This document shows, piece after piece, positions 14,134 through 20,642 of a stretch of 22,014 bases of DNA. Origin of the DNA: Acherontichlamydia pituitae (GTDB taxonomy: Bacteria; Chlamydiota; Chlamydiia; Chlamydiales; Rhabdochlamydiaceae); the NCBI GenBank assembly GCA_019634675.1, contig JAHCAX010000016.1:1-22014 (forward strand), given 5' to 3'. A model generated the notes under the pieces. That model saw only the letters and a program-made list of their open reading frames with translations, ran no database searches and was not told the origin of the DNA. The translations under genes and the position numbers were made by a program. The number at the start of each line of letters is the position of its first letter. The first letter of the stretch is position 1.

Positions 14134-16899
14134 CTATTCATCGTCTTCATCTGAAATAGCATTTAAAATGGCTGCATCCAGATAGAGATAGGTCCATGTG
14201 GTCGGATCGGCAGGAGTCGGCGGTACAGGATGGAGGGTTGTCCAGCCAGGTATGAAGGGCCTTGTCATGGGTGTAAATCCAAAATCAGGGAACACGGTCT
14301 GTTCAAAGCTGATGGGAAGGGCTTTTGAACCGCTGGTCCCTGAGTAGGGTGTACGGACAGGCCTAACCCGTCTATTCTGTCTGAGCATGGAGAGTTTTTT
14401 TTCAGAGTAGCGCAAGAAATACCCTCCCCAGTCAATGTTAAAAGTGAACGGAGAAACTGGAGCGCCCATCTGGTCAACAAGGTTTTTCGAAGCGCTTGCT
14501 GGATTGATATTTTGAGGAAAACTATTGAAGACGGAAATGAAGCTGAACTCCCGTCCGTCCATACAGCCGACAATGGAAGCTTGCGTTTGGTCGCCCAAGT
14601 ATCCTGCAGGTTCCCCATCGCCCATAAAGAAGTTGGGTGAAATATCTCCAGCGCTCCTTGAGAAGATATCTGTGACGAAAACCACTTTTTTCTTCGATTT
14701 CTTTGAGCCCTTAAAGACAGAGCCGGGGTAGAGCTTTTCATTCAATGAGACATCGAGGTATTGAGCGCCTTGGAAGTGTTTGGCTGTTTGAGAGACCGTA
14801 TGAGATCTAAAATAATTGCGCGGATACTTTTCCGGATCTTTAAACACATTGTACGTATAATAGAGCTGTCGGTCGGAGCCCATGAACTCCACAACTGACA
14901 AGAGATCGGGCTCTCCTCCCAAATTACCTGTCTGATCGATAATGATCGCTTCACAGCCGATCGAATTGAACCATTGCATCATTTTACTGTAGACAGTGGA
15001 TAACGATTCGCGAAAAATGCGAGCATTTTTTGATTTGTTGGGATTCTCCGGTGCATAAACGCCGCGGCTGTCCATAAAAACATCGGGATCCAGAAATCGG
15101 CAGTCCCTTTTGTAGAGATAACCAATTATTTTCCCTCCTGTGAGGGCTGGATTGATTTGGCCGAAGTAATGGGCATTTAAATCCAAAGTGGCATCATGGT
15201 ACGAACCCATGGCGGCATAGTTGAGAGGTATATTGGGCTGAATAACTCCATTAACGACGTTCGCAGGAATGACAAGTCCTTCAAAATGGGCTCTGCCAGC
15301 TGAAGGATCTTCAATGAACGGATAACCAAGGGTTGAGACTGGGTCTGGTTGATCAGGTTCAAGGACGCCGCGGATCGTGAAGACTAAATTATGAACGTTA
15401 ATGAGATAATTACCGAGGGCAACATCATACTTGAAAAGGGGGTTGTAGTAATTGACCGGATGGGGACAGTTGACCATATTTTGCAGCCCGCCGGTTTTTT
15501 CTATGCCCAGACCGGAAATCACAGGCCCATAGTCAAAGAAATCATGGTAGTACCAACTCACAAAAGGCTGCCCGTATCTCACGCTGTCGCCAAATGAACC
15601 ATTTGCAGTTCCGTTTTGAAGAGCTGTTTGCAAATGGTTAAAGGTGTCGATCAATCGGCAGCTTCCAGGTTCAGTATAGATGTTTCTTTCAACGTGGGTT
15701 GCAGTCCGAAAAACGGCGTAGAACCATGCGGCGCAGGCGGCGCAAAACTCATTGTACGTCGAGGCAGGTGTTATCGAATGATTGACGGTGACCGTAATGC
15801 CGGGAGGAAGATTTATCCAACCTGTAGCGGGATCGGCCAGCGGTTGTAGGCTCGATGTGTCTAAATTCAATAAAAAGCTGTAGAAAAGATCGTTAAAGCT
15901 TCCATGGATCCCATTATCGACAAAGCTGTATTTCAGGCCAAGGTTAGCGCCTGCATTGAGCAATCCTACTCCATTTGGATAGGTTCCATTGAGGATGGAC
16001 AAGGCGCCTGTTGCGCCTTGAATCGTCACATTCGATCCGGGAGTCGCATAACTAAAGATCCCATTGTCGATCTCAGGGTTCCCTGTATAGATCGTGGTCC
16101 AAGCATCATTGGGGATCCCGATCGTTGCATAGAAGGCAGTATTAGTGACCCTGATTTTTCTTAGAGGAGTTGTTTTCGTAAATGTTCCATTGAAAAATTG
16201 GCTGGTTATATTCTTTGCCTTCTTCTTCCCTACATAATTTTCAGCACCTGTGTGCTCGCTTGTCGACAAATTAGAAAACGTGTTGGCAGAGGTGTAATAT
16301 TTAAACAAATTGACTGGATCGTTCCAGTCTAGTCCGCTCGTATCGATCGGCGGATGCTCCATTTTTTTGTAAATGGCTAAACCTGCCAAAGTCGTTTGAC
16401 CGGAGTAGTGGTAGTTGTAATACTTAAACGCGCTAATCGTTTCATGGTCGATCAGCTTTAAGGTATCGCCATTAATCAGTGACAAAGTCGGGTCAAAACG
16501 TCCTTTGAAAGGGGGGTTATAACCATTGACCAATTGGTCGGGTCCCTTATAGAAAAAGGAATTAGTGGTAGGAACGCCGGGTATGGGAGGAAGTTGGATT
16601 GGAAGCGTATCGAATGCATCAGGTTGCAGCCTAGGAAATTTATCCGTTCCATAAGTGGTGTAGATTTGGACAGGATAAACGGAAGTATCAATGAAGATGT
16701 ACTGATCTTGTAGCGCTGAATAGGGCCCCCCTGCGTTAAACCCATTCATCGCTCCAATCATTGTATTGCGCCACCACCCATGAAATTTAGAATTGTCGAA
16801 GTTGTAAGGAGAATCTGAAACATCGGCATGATTTAAAACGGTCATCAGAATCATGCATAACAGAGAACTTGACCATATGGGGAATCGATATAGGCGCAT
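14134..16899 (-). CDS. Large exported S41-type peptidase-like protein
   Basis: The ATG at 16899 gives 921 residues and a clear signal peptide (MRLYRFPIWSSSLLCMILMT, cleavage after LNHA). AAGGAG lies 10 bases upstream. A 34-codon extension beginning with TTG at 17001 is rejected. The first 500 or so residues match nothing I know; they are rich in Asn, Thr, Tyr and Pro. After about 570 the protein resembles the S41/CPAF fold: KIIGYLYKRDCRF, then a strand-loop AIIIDQTGNLGGEPDLLS (compare the D-x-R-x-N-x-G-G loop), and KKVVFVTDIFSRSAGDIS with Ser749 in the position of the S41 nucleophile. The Tsp-type Y-G-K-G lysine is absent, so a CPAF-like Ser-His-Glu arrangement or an inactive protein are both possible. 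The C-terminus is acidic (DEDDE). Confidence 0.75.
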   Translation of the reverse strand: MRLYRFPIWSSSLLCMILMTVLNHADVSDSPYNFDNSKFHGWWRNTMIGAMNGFNAGGPYSALQDQYIFIDTSVYPVQIYTTYGTDKFPRLQPDAFDTLPIQLPPIPGVPTTNSFFYKGPDQLVNGYNPPFKGRFDPTLSLINGDTLKLIDHETISAFKYYNYHYSGQTTLAGLAIYKKMEHPPIDTSGLDWNDPVNLFKYYTSANTFSNLSTSEHTGAENYVGKKKAKNITSQFFNGTFTKTTPLRKIRVTNTAFYATIGIPNDAWTTIYTGNPEIDNGIFSYATPGSNVTIQGATGALSILNGTYPNGVGLLNAGANLGLKYSFVDNGIHGSFNDLFYSFLLNLDTSSLQPLADPATGWINLPPGITVTVNHSITPASTYNEFCAACAAWFYAVFRTATHVERNIYTEPGSCRLIDTFNHLQTALQNGTANGSFGDSVRYGQPFVSWYYHDFFDYGPVISGLGIEKTGGLQNMVNCPHPVNYYNPLFKYDVALGNYLINVHNLVFTIRGVLEPDQPDPVSTLGYPFIEDPSAGRAHFEGLVIPANVVNGVIQPNIPLNYAAMGSYHDATLDLNAHYFGQINPALTGGKIIGYLYKRDCRFLDPDVFMDSRGVYAPENPNKSKNARIFRESLSTVYSKMMQWFNSIGCEAIIIDQTGNLGGEPDLLSVVEFMGSDRQLYYTYNVFKDPEKYPRNYFRSHTVSQTAKHFQGAQYLDVSLNEKLYPGSVFKGSKKSKKKVVFVTDIFSRSAGDISPNFFMGDGEPAGYLGDQTQASIVGCMDGREFSFISVFNSFPQNINPASASKNLVDQMGAPVSPFTFNIDWGGYFLRYSEKKLSMLRQNRRVRPVRTPYSGTSGSKALPISFEQTVFPDFGFTPMTRPFIPGWTTLHPVPPTPADPTTWTYLYLDAAILNAISDEDDE

Positions 16900-17049
16900 G
16901 AAATAATGTCTCCTTAAAAAGACCAATGGAGAACCAAGAGATCTTGGGAGGAAACTTTTTAACAGCTTCACACCTTTTGCTACAATATTTTTTAAGCCCA
17001 AAATAAGGGAGCATCTATGTCAATACGAAGTATAGCATCATGCAGGGTG

Positions 17050-17080
17050 AGAACCGGAGAGGTGCGTAGAATCCGGTTCT
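17050..17080. other. Hairpin between the GH18 and S41-like genes
   Basis: A perfect 9-bp stem (AGAACCGGA 17050-17058 with TCCGGTTCT 17072-17080) and 13-base loop lies 36 bases after the chitinase-like gene's stop. Without a U-tract it may be a processing or stabilising hairpin. A TTGACA hexamer for the minus strand lies at 17018-17023, but no -10 is visible at the right distance. Confidence 0.45.
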
Positions 17081-17115
17081 GAACAGCCTTTCCACTTAAA
17101 TGATTAGTCACAGGC

Positions 17116-18063
17116 TCAGTGCGTCAAAAATAGGGATGGCTGAGTCATGACTTTGGTATATTCAAATGGATAGGTCTCATTGCCTAATTTCCCTTCGCTA
17201 TCAAGATCAAGGCTCCAAAGCATCGTTCCGCGGATTGTAAAGTTCAAGGGAGATGACCAATCTTTGATGAGGCCAGCGAGACTCTCTACAGAAATATATG
17301 AGGTGGAATCGCCGGATACAGGGGAGAATCCAACATTGATCTGGTCTGAGTAAAGACTGAATGTATCAATATAATTGTCTAAATTTTCATAAACTTGTCC
17401 AATAAATGAATTTCCGGGTTCAATGGTGATCCCATATTCCATGAAGTTAAAGTAATCGACATAGCTTGTTGATCCGGCTATTGCATCTTGAACAGGATCC
17501 CAGAATGCATTTCCAGGAACTGTCAATGAAATGATGTAGTTGCTGCCAAGGTTTGACCTTAGCTTTGCAATCATGTCGACTTCTAAATCGGGATCGACAC
17601 TCCAGTCTTCGATATCTAAATCGACTCCATTAAATCCGAATGCAACAACGGCTTGAGCGATCGAGTTGGCTAAGTTTGTTGCATCTGTTTCATTTTGTAA
17701 CAGAGCAGAGACTTTGCACCCTGCGCCGCCAAATGCCATTTTTACGTAATAGCCCTTTTGATGTAGAATAGCGATGACATCTTGAAGTTCTTGCATGGAA
17801 ACTCCGACTCCTCCGATCACAATTCCATCATCGTCCTGAAAGGTGAAGTTGCCAAATGCGATATTGATGGCTGTTTGCTGCGTGTCTGAATTAGGCGGGA
17901 TCTCTAATGATTGTGCGATTTGTTGGAAATTGGGATCCCAGCTTGTGAGGTAGGATTCATACCAGAGAACTCCGTAGGCAGCGGATAGCTGACTGAACAT
18001 AAAGAGAAATAAACACATAAAAAGAGAAATCTGCTTCTGAATTTGATTCATAAAATGGCTCAT
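17116..18063 (-). CDS. Exported glycoside hydrolase family 18 (chitinase-like)
   Basis: The 315-residue protein has a signal peptide (KQISLFMCLFLFMFSQLSAA, cleavage near SAA-YG) and one GH18 TIM barrel. Landmarks are the first strand GVLWYESYLTSW, KGYYVKMAFGGAG on strand 3, the catalytic strand GVDLDIED with Asp148, Asp150 and the acid Glu152, VDYFNFMEYGI, INVGFSP, and GTMLWSLDLD on strand 8. The usual DxxDxDxE has Asn145 in its first position, but the residues most needed for substrate-assisted hydrolysis are present. The family cleaves chitin or other GlcNAc polymers; some members only bind. No carbohydrate-binding module is attached. ATG at 18063 has AAGGTG 8 bases upstream; an internal ATG at 18051 is less well supported. 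A strong promoter precedes it. Role in host interaction is inference. Confidence 0.88.
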   Translation of the reverse strand: MSHFMNQIQKQISLFMCLFLFMFSQLSAAYGVLWYESYLTSWDPNFQQIAQSLEIPPNSDTQQTAINIAFGNFTFQDDDGIVIGGVGVSMQELQDVIAILHQKGYYVKMAFGGAGCKVSALLQNETDATNLANSIAQAVVAFGFNGVDLDIEDWSVDPDLEVDMIAKLRSNLGSNYIISLTVPGNAFWDPVQDAIAGSTSYVDYFNFMEYGITIEPGNSFIGQVYENLDNYIDTFSLYSDQINVGFSPVSGDSTSYISVESLAGLIKDWSSPLNFTIRGTMLWSLDLDSEGKLGNETYPFEYTKVMTQPSLFLTH

Positions 18064-18119
18064 TTTGTTAACACCTTCTTAATGGAGGTTATTGAGAGTC
18101 GTAAAAGTTTTTTAACAAG

Positions 18120-18148
18120 ATCTTAATTTTATGATGGCAAAATGTCAA
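18120..18148 (-). promoter_or_regulatory. Strong predicted sigma-70 promoter of the GH18 gene
   Basis: Reading the minus strand, TTGACA (18143-18148, perfect consensus) and TAAGAT (18120-18125, 4 of 6) have the ideal 17-base spacing. Transcription would begin near 18113, about 50 bases before the ATG. The box ends 12 bases before the divergent kinase gene, so that gene's own promoter must overlap it. Confidence 0.7.
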
Positions 18149-18159
18149 AATAATTTTTT

Positions 18160-19047
18160 ATGGATAGCCAAGCTCTAAAAATCGACGAAGCATTAGTCCG
18201 CTCTTTGGTGGCAGCTCAATTTCCCCAATGGAAAGAACTTCCAGTCCAACCGGTTGCATTAAGCGGATGGGACAACAGGACGTTCCATCTTGGGGATCAG
18301 ATGCTCGTGCGCTTGCCAAGCGCGCAGGCGTATGCCTTTCAGGTCGAGAAGGAGCATCGATGGCTGCCCAAATTAGCGCCTCATCTTCCGCTTCCTATCC
18401 CTGTTCCGCTGGCGATGGGCGAGCCTGCTTTGGGGTATCCTTGGAAATGGTCGGTCTATCGTTGGCTTGAAGGGGAAACGGCTGCAACGGCCCATATCGA
18501 TGATCTCAACAAGTTTGCAGCGGGCCTTGCCGGCTTTCTCCATGCTCTGCAGAAAATTGATCCGAAAGAAGGACCTTTGCCAGGACCGGAAAATTTCTAC
18601 CGCGGAGGAGAGATCAAAGTTTATGAGCCAGAAATGCTCCAAGCGCTTGCTCTTTTAAAAAATAGGGTCGACGTCGAGGCTGCAAAGAGGGTATGGAAGA
18701 AGGCTCTAGCTACAGCTTGGAGACGGCCTCCAGTGTGGATTCATGGAGATGTCAGCGCTGGAAATTTATTGCTCCAGAGGGGAGAGCTGAGCGGTGTGAT
18801 CGATTTTGGACAAGTCGCCATCGGCGATCCGGCATGCGACTTAAGTATTGCATGGACGTTGTTTGCAGGGGAAAGCCGGGAAGTGTTCCGTGCCAAGCTT
18901 TGCCTTGATGAAGGTACCTGGATGCGCGGCCGCGCATGGACATTATGGAAGGCGATGATCATTGCAGCAGGACTTGTAGGCGCGAACGCTGCTGAAGCAA
19001 AGCAATGCTGGCGCATTATCGGCGAAGTGCTTGACGACCAGAATTAG
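18160..19047 (+). CDS. APH-family small-molecule kinase
   Basis: This 295-residue protein of the aminoglycoside phosphotransferase/choline kinase fold has SGWDNRTFHLGDQMLVRLPS at the start (nucleotide loop and the lysine/arginine-bearing strand), YPWKWSVYRWLEGE as the hinge, the catalytic loop HGDVSAGNLL with His195, Asp197 and Asn202, and IDFGQVAIGDPACDLS with metal-binding Asp215. All catalytic residues are present. Members phosphorylate aminoglycosides, macrolides, homoserine, sugars or other small alcohols; the substrate cannot be read here, and the absence of any resistance-element context makes a drug-resistance role unlikely. No Shine-Dalgarno is visible before the ATG. The gene converges on the O-antigen ligase gene with overlapping stop codons. 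Confidence 0.88.
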   Translation: MDSQALKIDEALVRSLVAAQFPQWKELPVQPVALSGWDNRTFHLGDQMLVRLPSAQAYAFQVEKEHRWLPKLAPHLPLPIPVPLAMGEPALGYPWKWSVYRWLEGETAATAHIDDLNKFAAGLAGFLHALQKIDPKEGPLPGPENFYRGGEIKVYEPEMLQALALLKNRVDVEAAKRVWKKALATAWRRPPVWIHGDVSAGNLLLQRGELSGVIDFGQVAIGDPACDLSIAWTLFAGESREVFRAKLCLDEGTWMRGRAWTLWKAMIIAAGLVGANAAEAKQCWRIIGEVLDDQN

Positions 19048-20513
19048 TATCCGGTTTCTTTTTTGCTGAGCATCGAATGGGTGACCAACAATGCGGCAAC
19101 GGCAAAGAAGAAATAGGTCAAGTTGTTCATCAGATAAAAGCCAAAGTCTAAACAGTTCAAGTAAAGAAATCCCAAAAATGAAATGAACAGGCTGGCATGA
19201 AGCCCGTTGAACGGCGCTTTTAGAGCCCTTATCAGCACGGAAAGGACAAATAATAGATAGGCGGCAAGACCGAGCAGGCCGGTTTCTGCCGCGATCAGCA
19301 GATAGCTGTTATGGACAGGGGCCAATCTGTCTAAGGGATTAGGAGAGGGGTTATACCGGTTTTTAACGATCTGATAGGAGTCGAACCCAACGCCTAATAG
19401 GGGCTTGTCTGCAATCATTCCCAGGGAAACCCTAAAGTTGACGAACCGTTCTTTATTGGACCCTTGGACGGTGTCGTTTTCATTGAGAAATCCACGTTCA
19501 GCAAATGCAGGGTAAAAGATGACGATGCTGCTGATGACGCTTATGACCACGGTCAGGACAAGCGGCAGCAGGACCTTTTTGGGGCCTTCTTCGGAAGTAG
19601 ATTGCTTTAACTGTCTTCTTGTCCACCAAAGCCAAACGACTGTTCCGATAAAGGCTGCAGTCAATCCAGATCGGGAAAAGGAAAGGAAGAGGGCGTTGAT
19701 TTGCAGATAGATCCCAATCAAAACGATGTTGCTGGCCTTTTTGTTCCGAAATTCAAGATAAAGGCCGTAGCTGACCATGATGGTGAAGAACAAAATCGAT
19801 CCAAGGGTGTTGGAGTGCATCGCTGTCCCTGAGGCTCGTTTGATGAAAGGGTAAATCATTTTAGAGGGAAAGATCGATAGCTGGCCTCTTGTGCTTTCGA
19901 AGGCGGAGCTCCAAGGCTCTTCTCCAAGGAAGGACAAGCCGATGCTGTTTTGCGTAAGATATTGGATGATGGCAATGATCGATTGAATGACGCCGACGGT
20001 AAAAAGGGCGATAAAAGCGCCGCGTAAAAAAGGACGGAAGGAGGTAGCCTTGAAGCAGTAGGGGACCAGGCAAAAAAGAAGAATGGGCATCGAGTGTTGG
20101 AAGAGCTTTACGAATTGCAGAGGAAATGAGGGGGCTTTTGAAAAAAAGAGGGATAACAGGGAGATGCAGGTCAGGAAGAGAAGGTACTTGGCAGGGCCGT
20201 TCCAAAAGCATCTGCGCCATGGAATCCTGTTGGAAAAGAGCATAGCGAGCAAGGCGGCGACAAAGAGGAAATCAGTCGTAAAGACTAAAATAATCCGGAC
20301 GTAGCACCAAGGAAAGGGGTTAGTTGGGGGATAGAGCTTCTGCGAAAGACTAATGAACATCTGCCAAAGGCTCATCTGGAAAGGCAAGGCGGCAAGAAAA
20401 AACGCCAGGAAAAACTCAAAGCGTGGAAGAGGCAAATTGTAGCGGGAAAAAAACACCGGATGCTTAGTTGTAGGCGCAAGATGGTCTTGGAGCTTTCCTG
20501 AAGAGGTCGTCAT
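19044..20513 (-). CDS. O-antigen ligase-like (WaaL/Wzy-type) membrane protein
   Basis: The protein is about 489 residues with roughly eleven hydrophobic segments and the signature of the O-antigen ligase/polymerase family: a long loop ending GVGFDSYQIVKNRYNPSP, then PVHNSYLLIAAETGLLGLAAY (H-N-x-x-L and E-x-G-x-x-G). Such enzymes join or polymerise undecaprenyl-linked glycans onto lipid A-core, or transfer them to proteins, at the periplasmic face of the inner membrane. I start at ATG 20513 because GGAG lies 6 bases before it; the open frame extends 14 codons upstream to a GTG without a good signal. Sequence alone does not separate ligase from polymerase. A glycosyltransferase gene is divergent from it, supporting a surface-glycan role. 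Confidence 0.85.
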   Translation of the reverse strand: MTTSSGKLQDHLAPTTKHPVFFSRYNLPLPRFEFFLAFFLAALPFQMSLWQMFISLSQKLYPPTNPFPWCYVRIILVFTTDFLFVAALLAMLFSNRIPWRRCFWNGPAKYLLFLTCISLLSLFFSKAPSFPLQFVKLFQHSMPILLFCLVPYCFKATSFRPFLRGAFIALFTVGVIQSIIAIIQYLTQNSIGLSFLGEEPWSSAFESTRGQLSIFPSKMIYPFIKRASGTAMHSNTLGSILFFTIMVSYGLYLEFRNKKASNIVLIGIYLQINALFLSFSRSGLTAAFIGTVVWLWWTRRQLKQSTSEEGPKKVLLPLVLTVVISVISSIVIFYPAFAERGFLNENDTVQGSNKERFVNFRVSLGMIADKPLLGVGFDSYQIVKNRYNPSPNPLDRLAPVHNSYLLIAAETGLLGLAAYLLFVLSVLIRALKAPFNGLHASLFISFLGFLYLNCLDFGFYLMNNLTYFFFAVAALLVTHSMLSKKETGY

Positions 20514-20546
20514 GAACATCTCCCATGATGGAAAATAATTGGAAAG

Positions 20547-20558
20547 ATTGTGCACAAT
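20547..20558. promoter_or_regulatory. 12-bp palindrome between divergent glycan genes
   Basis: ATTGTGCACAAT is a perfect palindrome in the 129-base spacer between the O-antigen ligase start and the GT10 start. Its position suits an operator acting on one or both genes. No convincing promoter hexamers are placed around it. Confidence 0.4.
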
Positions 20559-20642
20559 TTTTGAAATGAGTCAAATTCGAAAAAGCACTTTTTTTAAAAA
20601 CCTAGCTGAGTGCAATATCTGTGAGTTTTATGGGGGGACCCG

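Noticed and set aside
16900..17001. 34-codon N-terminal extension of the S41-like protein
   Set aside because: It begins with TTG, lacks a Shine-Dalgarno, and would bury the signal peptide; AAGGAG precedes ATG 16899.
17041..17090. Resemblance of the GAACCGG...CCGGTTC hairpin to group II intron domain V
   Set aside because: The upper helix, tetraloop and catalytic triad arrangement are missing, and there is no reverse transcriptase nearby.
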